Of a stretch of 64,000 bases of DNA, positions 51,017 to 64,000 are shown piece by piece. Both the position numbers and the translations under genes were made by a program. Origin of the DNA: Musa acuminata AAA Group. Lineage: Eukaryota; Streptophyta; Magnoliopsida; Zingiberales; Musaceae. The notes beneath the pieces are model-generated. The model was not told where the DNA came from. It did no database searches and saw only the letters and a list, made by a program, of their open reading frames with translations. Position 1 is the first letter of the stretch, and the number at the start of each line of letters is the position of its first letter. The DNA is taken from contig NC_088354.1 of NCBI RefSeq assembly GCF_036884655.1, positions 10,766,501 to 10,830,500 on the forward strand, read 5' to 3'.

Positions 51017-52303
51017 AGTTCACCTGTCTGCAGTTCGATCTGATCTATCCCCTGCTTCCGGTCAACGGGCTGATGGCTCCCATCTTCACCATAGCCACCA
51101 CAAAATCTCTTGTCGACGCCACACTGTTGACGCTGTATCGCCTCACCAGCGAGTCCTGAGAGCCACCGTCGAACAGCTCCTGGTCCTGTGATATAAACAG
51201 AAATAACATTTGTATATGAATAAATATGAAAAGACCATAATACGCAACGGAATTAAATGAAAGCACAATCAAACAGAACACCAAGATATACGTGAAAAAC
51301 CCCTCCAATGTGAAGGGTAAAAATCACAGGGCAAACTAGAGATAATCCACTATGAGAATAATGAATATACAAATCTCAATCTCTTGCCCTAAACCCTAAC
51401 AACAACCACAAGAGAATAACTGGGATACAAGGATCACGTCACTGCCCACAATATCTAAAACCTCCCCAAGTAATCACAGCAAGAGTCTACTGTAGATTTG
51501 ATTTAACCTGAGATGAGAACATTGCTAGATGATTGAGAACATCCCTTTCTTTGTCATCCTTTTCTGTTTTGTTCTCCTTCTTTTCTTTGGAATCCTGTGG
51601 TTGTTTTCTTCTACCTCGTTGCTGTCTTTTTATAATCTTTTTCTGCCTCTAAAACGTAGTCACCATATCCCTAATTTTAATTAAGGTTGAGTTAAGAGGG
51701 GGTGAGTTGTGGGCTGAATCTATGGGCTGTCAGCCCAACACCGAGTAGAGCAGTCCCGTCGAACACGTTCGGTGGGTCAAGGTCGAGCGGCGCCAGGTTG
51801 CTGTCGCCGCCTGTGAGCGGGCAGTTCCGTTTGCGCAGGGCAGCGAAGGTTGAGTTGACGTTGGCGTCGTCGTAGATGTGGGAGCGGAAGGTGCCGCACT
51901 ACGCTTGCCCGATGGTGTGGGCACCGGAGAGGGCGGTCATGTCGCGTGCGCTGAGCCCCTCGGCAGCGAAGGAAAGAGATGAGGTCAGAGGGACCGGAGG
52001 AGGGCCTGGGGACGTTGCTCTTAGTTCCGCTTTGGCGTGCACTCGTCGCATCCCGGCGGCCCAGTCGAACCTTCCATTTCGGTCCGCCCATGAAGCATCG
52101 ACACTTTGTGCTGGAAACAGAGACAGGACGTGGAATGCGTGCGGCGAGCGCAAGGATGTCAGCGCATGATACAGTCTTTGGGCAAGCCGCTTCGACGTTG
52201 TACTTGATGGCATCGACGGCCTCGTTGCCACGGACGGAGCTCCTATTGGGGGAAGCATTCTTCTCTGCGGTGAATGTGGCAGTATCATGGATGCATCGCA
52301 GCC
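51017..52303 (-). pseudogene. Class III peroxidase pseudogene 2 (split by solo LTR)
   Basis: Same structure as pseudogene 1: the same 10-bp exon 2 deletion after GCDAS, the same shortened intron, the same stop after HTIGQA and the same LTR insertion. It lacks any exon 1. Its C-terminal part (51,186-51,045) is better kept. It reads [20 protein letters not shown] and [19 protein letters not shown], then a premature TAG where intact copies have GEIRLNC. The shared defects show that the gene was already dead before this segment was duplicated. Confidence 0.9.
51187..51740. mobile_element. Solo LTR in peroxidase pseudogene 2
   Basis: Counterpart of the solo LTR at 45,663-46,172 and at the same gene position, 554 bp. 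It begins TGTGATATAAAC and ends CCCAACA, with CCGAG on the right side only; the left flank is altered. Two inserted-looking segments make it longer than copy 1. Confidence 0.75.
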
Positions 52304-52558
52304 CTGTCAACCAAAGCTAAAGGCTGTTAGAAGTCTCTCATCTACACAGGGGAGAGAGAGAGAGTGTGTGTGTGTGTGTGTGAAATTGTTGTCCCAATCC
52401 AAATATAATCTTTCCACTGTTTAGATGATTTGAGTGACATCCTCGAAGACAGGTTGGGTTTAGGGGATGAGACATGAGGCTTGTGGCGGAGGCGTTTTTA
52501 TATTGCAACTTCGGTATCTTAATTAGCATGGTCCGATGTATGCACACGTGGAGATGAA

Positions 52559-53892
52559 ATCGTCATATTTTGATTTCAAACTCTCTTCCCCAAAAAAAAT
52601 CTTAAAATTTTTTTTTTTCATACCTCTTATTTTTTAAAAAAATAATTATCCATAACATTTGTTCTACCTCAAGGTCACGTCATCTTTTGTCATACGGGAT
52701 CCTCCCCATGCATTATGATATTCGACCACGATAATATAATCGAAGATTGGACAATGAAAAGAAAAGTGGAGAGAAAAAAAAGGATAAACCCATTGGGAGT
52801 AGGGAGGGGCGTAGATGAATGAGTTATTACTAAAGTGAGAAAGGTTAAGGCGACTAGTGAGGGCACGACGACAACGATAGACGAGACCTTTAATGACAGC
52901 ATCATCGATGAACAAGAGTGAGAGTGGAGGCAGTATACGATGGCATATTAACAACAATGGGCAAGAGGTGACGCGATGGAGGCTAGGGTAATTTCTTCTT
53001 TTAGAAAATACCATAAGAAAAAATAAAATTTTAGAAAGCTTACTGTTTTAGAGTCTTTTTTATCATTCATAATCCACTAAGAAATTAATAAAATAATATT
53101 TTATTATTTATTATCCATATAATTTTGATTTTATCCTTTTCTTTTTTATCTCTTTCGCACATCCCCTATGATCGTCGTCGTTTGTGCAAAAATCTATTCC
53201 ACCGTCGATGCTCCTCAACTCACAATCTTTGATCACCACCCCCCAACTTGTACCTATCGGCAATCACTACCCCCCAATTTGTGCTTCTCGTCGATTACCA
53301 CCGCCTAACTTATTCTCATGATTAATCGTTGATCATTAACCTATGCTTCTTGTCGTCGATTGTCACCCTCCAACTTGTACTCTAACTTAGCTTGTCTTTG
53401 CCTCATCACAGTCGTCTAAGAAAGAAGAAGAAGAAAAATAAAAAAAGAAGGGGGAAGAGGACAAGAAGATGAGATATAAAGAGAAGAAGAAGAAAATATA
53501 TTTATATTTGTTTAGGAAAGGATAATTTTGAGATATTAAAAAAAATTTAAATGAGGTTGTAAATAATAATCTTCAAATTTAAGAACTTTATTTGGGGCTA
53601 TATAATTCTCTCTTTCTTGAACTCAATCGTGGATGCTTCTGATTCGCTTTTCTCTTGATGACGGGTCCAATTGAGAATTCACTTCTTTGTGGTGCAAAAG
53701 GTGGTAATCTACACAAATTCAAGATGATTCCTTGAGTTCGCAGTTTACAGGTCGAATTGGGTCATGTAACGAGACTCGTTGTGTTCGATCCATCAACATC
53801 ACACACTTGTTCGACATGATTTCTCAATGGCTTGGGTTTATGATAAGCGCAAAGTGCCACAGCATTCGACTTCTCCGTTGATCGAATGGCTT
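52559..53892. other. Spacer between older duplication and unit B
   Basis: AT-rich, no gene recognised. A degenerate minisatellite at about 53,230-53,400 has imperfect units of about 32 bp, built around ATCACCACCCCCCAACTTGT with variants. The right end is the junction with unit B; ATGGCTTGGGTT occurs both there and at about 53,828. Confidence 0.5.
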
Positions 53893-56787
53893 GGGTTCTT
53901 TTATCTTTTGGAGAGGAAGGGAAGAGCGAACAGAAGGAAAAGGCGGCACCTTTAGGCGGCGGCAGCGGCGAGGCGCAGGTGGTGGTGAGCGAGAGAGGGG
54001 CGCAGGTGTTCACCTACAAGCAGCTCCATTCGGCGACCGGCGGGTTTGGGAAGCGCAGTGTGGTGGGGCACGGGAGCGCTGCCCGATGGGTGGAAGGTCG
54101 CCGTCAAGCTGATGGACCGACCCGGGAAGCAAGGGGAGGAAGAGTTCAAGATGGAGGTCTCTTGTTGGTTCCTGTCCTCTCCACTGTTTCACCTGATCTT
54201 CATGTCTGTCATCCTTACTGAAATTGCTTGGAGGGCATTTGAGGCGACAAAGTTTGGGTTTTGGAATGACAGGTGGAGTTGCTGACGCGCCTTCACTCGC
54301 CCTACCTACTGATATTGATCGGCCATTGCTCCGATGGCGGGCAACGGCTTCTGGTCTACGAGTTCATGGCTAATGGGGGTCTTCAGGAACATTTGTATCC
54401 TACTAAAGGTATGATTATGTTCTTCTTGATCTTGCTTTGATAGGTATTCTTTTTGGGATTTTCCTGAGACTACATTTGAGAAGAGGCTCTTAGTTTGGGG
54501 ATCAAGGGCTGTAATATGCTAATGACTGATGCTGGCAAGCATACTGGCACTGCATATTGGTCTCATTTAACTCCAAGAAAACAAACAATTATGATGAAGA
54601 AAATGCAGGCCTACTTAGCTCAGAGTATGAAGTGGTTGTAGACGGACATGATGAAAATTGTGTCACTTCAAGTAGCAGTTTCTTAATGTCAGCTAATTAC
54701 TTCTAGAATTATTTGTAGTTTTGCAGAATATATATTTGATTGTATCTCGGACTTATACATATGTGTACCTTTCCATGTTCTAACACAGGAATATAGCTTT
54801 GATTGAGAAACAGATATATGAGAAGAAAATTTAAGCAATGCTGATTGTGTATATTTGGCATTGACATGATTTGTTTGTGTACCTTCAAACTTTATGAAAT
54901 TGCTTTGCCTGAGTCTTGGAATTCTGTCTGATCATGGCATCCGTATCAGTTACGCGACTATATGCTTTCATCAGTAATTCTTTGCTTTGCAATATTAACC
55001 TAATTTGTTTTCGATAGCCTTTGAGCCCCTTAAAAGAATAGACATGACGTTCCATCCTGAAAAACTATACTAATCTTCAAAGGAACCGTTGTACGATAAC
55101 CTGTGGTAACTTTGATTCCACGTTTCTCCGTAGGGGCTTGGTAGCATATTATGAATGAAGGGCCAAGTTTTAGGTTTATAAACATGAAGGAAAAATGGCT
55201 TGTTTAGTCTTAGTTCAGCACATATCTCTTCTAGTCTAAAGCAAAGGCAAAAATATATATCTGACGATTTTGCCGCAGCCATTGTTTCAAATCTTGTTAA
55301 ATGAAAATATGCGAAGAATTTATCCCTAAATATGCAGATCAAAGGATGGCAGTACCAAATGTTTCACATGTCTAGGAATCATAACATCTGGTGCTAGTGG
55401 TGCATCATCAGTTAAATCGACTCATAGACTGATTGTCATATGTTGTTATTGTGGTAATCCGAACGCCTCCGGCAGAGACAAAGGCACCCTGTTTTGTATA
55501 TTCTTGTAGTGGTTGGGAATTTGTGGTGTCATTGTGATACTTGGGAAAAGTCTTGGCAAGGGACAATTGAATAACCAAAATAGTGAGATTTGAATTGAAG
55601 AATTAATTGTCTTAAAGAATCTAGGGCACATGTTTTTTGGTACTGCAAAATTCTTTTTTTTATGACATTATTCATTTTCTGATATTTTTCTTCTAATAAG
55701 GGCAGCCCAAAGCATGAGCCCTACAAGTGGAGAGGTTCTTTCTATAACTCAAGCCTAATCATCTAGGTCACTCAGAACTACTTCACCATGGAGCCATTGC
55801 ATAATATCTTCTAATCCTTTTCTTCTCCTTCTGCATATTTCCTATATTATATTTGCTTTAATCCATTGTTGATCTTAGTCGACGTCAAGTGATTGTAGCT
55901 TATTACATTTATTATTTAATGCATTTTACTTGCAAGTCCTTGAGATCATGGTCATCGACATACTTTCCTACATAGTAATTTTGCTGTTTTGTTATGTGAC
56001 AACAAAGCTAACATACCTCCTTGACACTGAAAAGTAACCGATACCAATTTATTATATATTTTGCAAGAAAATGTATTATATATGATAAGATCTATAAGAG
56101 GAGTGATGAGTCAAAGGTGGAAACATGGTTTTTGGTTATGAGCCATTGGTTCATATCATCTAACTCCAAGGCGTAAGAGACTGGTGAATTCTAGAATTGA
56201 GCTAGTGTAGCTTTCTAAATTGTTTACCATTTGGTGTTTGTCATTGAAATATGTTGGCATTGCGACATTTCCTAAGCAGAATCTGTTTCCTTATACATAA
56301 ATTACAGTTATTGTGAAGCAAGAACATTGTATGAATGGTCATAAGAATCGACTTAATTCAAATTTACAGGTTCCTACGGTGGCATTTCAAAGGTGGACTG
56401 GGATACGAGAATGCAAATAGCTCTTGAAGCTGCAAAAGGTTTGCAGTACCTTCATGCGCACGTCAACCCCCCTATCATCCATAGGGATTTCAAAAAGCAG
56501 CAATATTTTGTTGGACATTTACTTCCATTCCAAAGTTTCAGATTTTGGAATTGCAAAACTTGGATCCGATAAAGCAGGAGGCCATGTTTCCACAAGTGTT
56601 TTAGGCACACAAGGATATGTTGCTCCAGAGTACCGCCAAAGCCTTCATCTCTTCTAACTTGCATGAGCTAGTTCTAGCTTCAGTGATGCAATTCATGAAA
56701 AAGGCTTAGCTCTTTTTAATACGGCATCCTAATATATTCTTTTACCAGATATGCATTGTCCGGGAGATTGACAACTAAATCAGATGT

Positions 56788-57213
56788 TGTTAGAGCTAGC
56801 CCCAGGATATTTACCAAAGGATAATTTTGACAACACAACAAAGACAATAAAGCGGAAAGAATAAAACGACAAGAACAAACAAAACACCAGAACACCAGAT
56901 ATACGTGGTTCGATCAATTGACTTTGACCTACATCCACGGAAGAAAGAGGAGCAAATTACTACTATAAAAGAGGGACACTTACAAATGCCTTAGGAAATG
57001 TTCCTAGGCCATAAAACACCTTCAGCTTCCTAAACAAGAAGACTTCAAACCATAAGCAGGTTTTCTTGTGATGCCTGCTGTACTTCTTGTGGTGTCTGTG
57101 GTACTTCTCGTGGTGTGTCTAACTTCAAAGCTCAGGCCTTTATTTATAGTTCCAAGACGAGACAACAAGTCTGATTTTCCCGATGTGGGACTATGGGACT
57201 TGCCAAACTAACA
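56788..57213 (-). repeat. 3' LTR of the Copia element
   Basis: 426 bp. It starts TGTTAGAGCTAGCCCC on the plus strand and ends CCAAACTAACA. In element orientation this is the 3' LTR. It contains AACACCAGATATACGTGGTT, similar to a block in the solo LTRs at 45.7 and 51.2 kb. Confidence 0.95.
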
Positions 57214-57226
57214 AATCTCCACCTTG
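57214..57226 (-). other. Polypurine tract of the Copia element
   Basis: The minus strand reads AAGGTGGAGATT directly before the 3' LTR (TGTTAG...). This is the usual place and composition of the plus-strand primer of Copia elements. Confidence 0.7.
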
Positions 57227-57279
57227 GCATGTCCCAACAAAACTTGCTCCACCTTCTTCACAAAAGCCCCAACGGGCTA

Positions 57280-58851
57280 TCACCAACAATGAACACCAAC
57301 CAAGTCCAAGCACTGCTTGAACTTGTAAACCGGAACATGCTTCGTAAGCATATCAACTGGATTGTCCTTCGTATAAATTTTCTGAACAAGGACCTTTCCC
57401 TCAACAATCAACCACTTAGCGGAATTATCAAAAGAAACTACATCTGAATAGGTAGTAGGCTCACCAACTTCACTTGTTTCTTCTGCAACAGACAAAGCAT
57501 ATGCAACCAAATTTGCATACCTTTGTGGTGGTCGAATATCTCTCATATGACCCAAACGCATATGCCATAATTTGGTGATGTCAGAATCAGACAATGATGA
57601 TGACGAGACTGCAACTGAACCTGTGACAGTAGTTCCCTGCAGAATATACAAGCTACCAGACCTACAAGCTTTCATAACAATAAGAGCACTTCTAGAAACT
57701 TTCATAACTCCACTTTCAGCTGTGTATTTACACCCAAGAGCTTCTAGGGTGCCTAAAGAGATGAGATTCTTTTTCAAATCAGGAACATGTCTAACATTAG
57801 TGAGCGTCCTCACAATACCATCATGCATTTTAATTCTGATTGTTCCTCTACCAACAACATCACATGCAGCATTATTGCCCATCAAAACAATTCCACCATT
57901 ACAAGATTCATATGTGGAAAACAAATCCCTATTGGGACACATGTGATAAGAACAACCCGAATCTAAAATCCATTCATTTTTAGACTTTGTCCTGTCATCA
58001 ATAGCAAAGAAAATATTTCCAAAATTCTCATCAGATACTACACTAGCTTCAGCGGATTTAATAGTTTTCTCAACAAATTTTTCCTTTTGCTTTAATTTAT
58101 TTTTCAATTTAAAGCAATCAGATTTAATGTGCCCCATTTTATGACAATATCTGCATTCCAAATTTCTGTGTTTGGATTTAGATCTAGATTTAGATCTACT
58201 ACTGTCAAATTCTCTTTTATCCATTTTATCCCTGACAACCAGACCCTCAGCCTGATTTCCTCTACTTTCCCCAGTGATATCTCTGTTTATTTGCTCCTTA
58301 GATTTTAGTGCAGATTTAATTTCCTGATACGAAACTGTTTCTTTTCCATAAATCAAAGTATCACGGAAATGCTTAAAAGATTGGGGAAGAGAACACAATA
58401 GCAACAAAGCCTTATCCTCATCATCAATTTTTGCATCTATATTCTCCAAATCCATAACCAAAGAATCAAACTTATCAAGATGCGAGAGTATAGATGTACC
58501 TTCAACCATCCGAAGCATATACAGACTCTGCTTCAAGTAGAGACGATTCTCCACTGTCCTCTTTATGTACAAGGCTTTAAGTTTGTCCCACATGCTCTTA
58601 GCCGTAGTCTCCGTAGCTACCTCCCGTAAAACCTCATCAGAGAGATTTAGAATGATGCTTGATCGGGCCTTCTTATCCATACCCGCAAGCTCTTCTTTTG
58701 ACATATCATCTGGAATGTTCTCAGCACCCTGAAGTACCAAATCAACTCCGTCTTGAACCAGAATGGCCTCCATCTTGAGTTGCCATAAGCCGAAGTTGAC
58801 ATTTCTGTCGAATTTCTCGACAACAATCTTTGTTATTGTCATCGTTGCCAA
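57280..58851 (-). CDS. Copia gag-protease ORF fused in frame to pol remnants (523 aa)
   Basis: A single frame with no stop. Residues about 1-235 are the Copia GAG domain (UBN2-like), with [14 protein letters not shown] near the start. The zinc knuckle [14 protein letters not shown] (about 233-246, CX2CX4HX4C) follows a basic Arg/Ser/Lys stretch. The aspartic protease motif is [11 protein letters not shown] (about 295-305). A gag-pre-integrase end, LWHMRLGHM, is at about 430-438. The frame then jumps to [17 protein letters not shown], normally the linker before reverse transcriptase, as far as SAKWL. It jumps again to [20 protein letters not shown], the normal end of RNase H. So the integrase core, the reverse transcriptase and most of RNase H are gone, yet both joins keep the frame. 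Functional copies of such polyproteins exceed 1,200 residues. Confidence 0.95.
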   Translation of the reverse strand: MATMTITKIVVEKFDRNVNFGLWQLKMEAILVQDGVDLVLQGAENIPDDMSKEELAGMDKKARSSIILNLSDEVLREVATETTAKSMWDKLKALYIKRTVENRLYLKQSLYMLRMVEGTSILSHLDKFDSLVMDLENIDAKIDDEDKALLLLCSLPQSFKHFRDTLIYGKETVSYQEIKSALKSKEQINRDITGESRGNQAEGLVVRDKMDKREFDSSRSKSRSKSKHRNLECRYCHKMGHIKSDCFKLKNKLKQKEKFVEKTIKSAEASVVSDENFGNIFFAIDDRTKSKNEWILDSGCSYHMCPNRDLFSTYESCNGGIVLMGNNAACDVVGRGTIRIKMHDGIVRTLTNVRHVPDLKKNLISLGTLEALGCKYTAESGVMKVSRSALIVMKACRSGSLYILQGTTVTGSVAVSSSSLSDSDITKLWHMRLGHMRDIRPPQRYANLVAYALSVAEETSEVGEPTTYSDVVSFDNSAKWLIVEGKVLVQKIYTKDNPVDMLTKHVPVYKFKQCLDLVGVHCW

Positions 58852-58862
58852 AAGATCCCAGA

Positions 58863-58882
58863 ACCAGGCTCTGATACAAGTT
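58863..58882 (-). other. Primer-binding site of the Copia element
   Basis: On the minus strand, just inside the 5' LTR, the sequence reads AACTTGTATCAGAGCCTGG. It resembles the TGGTATCAGAGC complement of initiator-Met tRNA used by plant Copia elements, with a base change (TGT for GGT). Confidence 0.7.
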
Positions 58883-59308
58883 TGTTAGAGCTAGCCCCAG
58901 GATATTTACCAAAGGATAATTTTGGCAACACAACAAAGACAATAAAGCGGAAAGAATAAAACGACAAGAACAAACAAAACACCAGAACACCAGATATACG
59001 TGGTTAGGTCAATTGACTTTGACCTACATCCACGGAAGAAAGAGGAGCAAATTACTACTATAAAAGAGGGACACTTACAAATGCCTTAGGAAATGTTCCT
59101 AGGCCATAAAACACCTTCAGCTTCCTAAACAAGAAGACTTCAAACCATAAGCAGGTTTTCTTGTGATGCCTGCTGTACTTCTTGTGGTGTCTGTGGTACT
59201 TCTCGTGGTGTGTCTAACTTTAAAGCTCAGGCCTTTATTTATAGTTCCAAGACGAGACAACAAGTCTGATTTTCCTGATGTGGGACTATGGGACTTGCCA
59301 AACTAACA
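58883..59308 (-). repeat. 5' LTR of the Copia element
   Basis: 426 bp, near-identical to the LTR at 56788-57213. Differences noticed: GGCAAC for GACAAC, AGG for CGA in the ACGTGGTT.. block (two changes), TTTAAAG for TTCAAAG, and CCTGATG for CCCGATG. Confidence 0.95.
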
Positions 59309-60722
59309 GATGTATACAGCTATGGAGTAGTGCTCTTGGAACTGCTGACTGGTAGAGTCCCAGTAGATATGAATAGGCCACCAGGGGAAGGTGTACTCGT
59401 AACCTGGGTGAGTATTTTATCTGGAAATGTTCTGAAATGCTTAACAAAGCACATTTATTTTATTTATAATTGATATTTTGTAGGTATAGAGCTTTCTGAT
59501 AGATAAATGATGGTCTAGCACAGAAATATATGTCTGTGCAATAGGATTGTTGCATCCCGCATTCACATCCTTAAGTTTCTATTTTAGATGATAATCTGTC
59601 AAAGGGCGCAATAATGTCCGACCACTTAACATCACTGTAATTTTACAATCAGTGACATATGCCCTGTAGGATCAACGCATCCTACATTCACATTCTTAGG
59701 TTCTTATTTTGGATGACAACTATGGGTCGAAGGTCACAATCATGTCCAAGGAAACCAAGAGCCATCCAGAAAACAGTCGAGCTATATATTTATTAGGTTA
59801 GTTTCTGCCGAAAAAGTTCTGGTCCTTAACAAAGTCCAATTACCTGAAGTCGTAACATACTATATGGCTGCAAAAAATTAATGCTTTTAGCTTCTGCTTT
59901 CAATGCATATGATTACCCTCAACGATTGTACTTGCTCTCAGGCAAATCTAATAACTCATATTTTTGGTTGTCGCAGGCTCTGCCATGTCTCAGTGATCGA
60001 GAAAAAGTAACTCAGATACTGGATCCAGCATTGGAAGGTCACTATTCTATGAAGGATGCTGTTCAGGTGGCTGCCATTGCTTCCATGTGTGTGCAACCTG
60101 AGGCTGATTACAGGCCTTTAATGGCGGACGTCGTCCAGTCACTGGTCCCTCTTGTGAAGAAGAGGTTGCTGAAAAGGAGTTCCAGTTCCTCTGCTTCTCA
60201 CGCTTGCAAGCCTCTAGTGAAACCTGAATATGATTGACATGTTCATCGACTTTGCTGAGATCTTCCTCTTAGCTTGGGAGCATTTCATATATTGGAATTT
60301 TGTAGTAGAACTTCCATGAGCTGTTGGAAGTCATATGAAAGATTGTGATACAGCATAAGCATGCTGAATGATAATGCTATGATTGCAGGCTTTGTTACAT
60401 ATGTTGAATGGCCAGCTTCCAGGCTTTTCGATATCGAGATTAAACATGAGACAGGCTTGTAAAGATCTGATGTCAAAATTCTGATCTGACTGAGCTTTCA
60501 CTTAATCTTTAGTTTAAGTTTCCTTGATTCTGAGGATCCAATGATCGAAGTCTTGCAGGCTGATCACAAAGGTTATCGCGGCAGATCGTCCAACCTCAAA
60601 ACTGAGCTTGGATACAGTAAATCTTTACAGCTTTTTATTGCTTTGCTCTGTCAAAGAAGCCATAAAAGAACAGTGTAAAAGAATACAGATGAAGCATCTC
60701 AGGAATCATCGTCATAACGTTG

Positions 60723-61836
<1,114 letters not shown>

Positions 61837-61869
61837 GGACGAATACTGGAGCTAAACCAGAGGAGAGGA

Positions 61870-61888
61870 GGGGGGGGGGGGGGGGGGG
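61870..61888. repeat. Poly-G tract in unit B peroxidase 1 flank
   Basis: 19 uninterrupted G, 34-52 bp upstream of the ATG. Unit A has G21-A-G10 in the same place, so the tract has changed length since duplication. Confidence 0.85.
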
Positions 61889-62784
61889 AGGACGAGTGGA
61901 GATGCTCCGGGGTCGCCTGTCGATCGATCTATATATACTGCTGCTGCTTAATGAGCATTACCTGGACACGATGGCGTCGCCTTCTTTGACTGTACTGAGA
62001 CGCGCAAAGCTGCTGCAATGCTTGGCTGGCGACCTCGACAGAAACAAAGGAAAAAGAAATCTATGGATGGAAGGAACGTTGTCGGGTCGACCTCTGCGTA
62101 CTTGGCGACTCGGCTGGATCGCCATTTTCGTCACCTGCTTCCGACGGGGAACACGTGATGGATGGGGCATGCACCGAAATGGTAGATGGTTTCGCCGTCA
62201 AAAAGTCACGATCAAATGAACAGAGATCTCATCGCTCGTCTACGCCAACATGATTCCAGGTCGACGATGGTGATCCGCGCGGTCCCCATGCCCCAATCCC
62301 TCGATCTCGTCTCGTGCCACCGACCAACACGAAAGTGGCGCTCTCTCTTCACAGGACAGATGACGACAGTGATCTGCCAGCTCATTTCCATGTCTTCTTT
62401 GGCAGATTCACGGATGCTTCTGTTGCTTCCCGCAAAGTCCTGTTGACTATTTCTCAAGCAATCGAGATTAATTACTGTTTGCTGAGAATCTTAACTATGT
62501 TTGGTTATCAATATCAGAGAAATCATGTAAGATCTGATAGAGTATTCGTGACGTTCGGGCTCGAATCAGATTGAGCTATCGGGTCATCACTGACATTTCT
62601 CATAGCAGAAATCATCTAAAAAACGCTCTTTGTCGCAATAATTTCTTGATATTATTACCTTGATTTGGAATACAAATAAATGGAATGAAGAAAGCAAACC
62701 CCCCTGTTAATTTACCAGGGTAAATGAAAGGAATAATAACACACGATGTACGAATTGTTGGTCGACGGACGAATCACTCGCAGA

Positions 62785-63967
<1,183 letters not shown>

Positions 63968-64000
63968 CTAGATCTTCCTACTGCTGTTGTGCTAGTAGTA

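Larger units (their letters stand above)
50334..52558. repeat. Older local duplication, copy 2
   Basis: Second copy of 44,836-47,629. Relative to copy 1 it lacks about 620 bp: the CATCTAC at about 52,340 is joined directly to ACAGGGGAGAG, where copy 1 has the two ends apart and both preceded by TAC. Copy 2 has extra bases in the solo LTR (about 66 bp) and near its start. Confidence 0.9.
56788..59308 (-). mobile_element. Non-autonomous Copia LTR retrotransposon, complete
   Basis: 2,521 bp inserted in exon 5 of the kinase pseudogene, transcribed from the minus strand. 426-bp LTRs (56788-57213 and 58883-59308) have TG...CA ends. The 5-bp target duplication GATGT (56783-56787 and 59309-59313) is perfect, and the empty site is seen in unit A (CAGATGTATACAGC at about 38,194). 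The LTRs differ at about five positions by eye, so the insertion is young. A primer-binding site, a purine-rich tract and one long ORF lie inside. The pol region is mostly deleted, so the element depends on enzymes supplied by relatives. Confidence 0.97.
53914..60237 (+). pseudogene. PBL-like kinase pseudogene (copy of 35,065-39,122)
   Basis: Exon equivalents: 53914-54156, 54273-54408, 56370-56629, 56749-56787 plus 59314-59407 (split by the Copia element), and 59977-60237. Defects seen against the intact copy:
- exon 1 with start codon and membrane helix is absent;
- the acceptor before exon 2 reads GGAG instead of GTAG, so AG is kept but at GAG;
- a 6-bp in-frame deletion;
- a 23-bp deletion between two GGGAGC repeats that removes the glycine loop and shifts the frame;
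- an extra A in exon 4 after HRDF (about 56,490), a second frameshift;
- the Copia insertion in exon 5.
The rest is close to identical, including the last exon. Confidence 0.95.

Noticed and set aside
57193..57447. 84-codon plus-strand frame at the Copia 3' LTR border
   Set aside because: Antisense to the Copia ORF end and without any similarity.

Overview
The window looks like nuclear DNA of a flowering plant. Several genes have typical plant intron-exon structures, and the content is plant-specific: plant-type PEP carboxylase, a CIPK kinase, secretory class III peroxidases, an RD21-like granulin cysteine protease, Copia LTR elements and a plant SINE. Very GC-rich first exons and intronless genes beside AT-rich introns suggest a monocot, possibly of the banana order. 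That placement is inference only.

Left half (1-33.7 kb), ordinary gene space. In order: the 5' five exons of a PEP carboxylase gene (minus, running off the left edge, with an antisense SINE in intron 3); a decayed and an intact copy of an EP1-like lectin/PAN glycoprotein (plus); intronless PEX7 (plus); a five-exon granulin-type cysteine protease (plus); a frameshifted PNGase A-like pseudogene (minus); an intronless CIPK (minus); and a six-exon mitochondrial dicarboxylate/tricarboxylate carrier (minus). The spacers are AT-rich with microsatellites and short tandem repeats.

Right half (35-64 kb), a recently duplicated cluster. Unit A holds a membrane-anchored PBL-like kinase (plus) followed by two class III peroxidase genes (minus). 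Unit B is a second copy from 53.89 kb to the right edge, about 1-3 percent diverged by eye. In B both peroxidases are intact, but the kinase is dead: it lacks exon 1, has a mutated splice acceptor, a 23-bp deletion over the glycine loop and a 1-bp insertion, and carries a Copia element in exon 5. Between the units lies a second, older duplication (44.84-47.63 and 50.33-52.56 kb), each copy with a peroxidase pseudogene split by the same solo LTR. It flanks a broken CNL resistance-gene remnant (itself split by another solo LTR) and an intronless CAF1 deadenylase gene.

The most unusual object is the Copia element (56,788-59,308): 426-bp LTRs, a perfect GATGT target duplication, and one uninterrupted 523-codon ORF in which gag and protease are joined to two short downstream pol pieces, with integrase core, reverse transcriptase and most of RNase H removed in frame.
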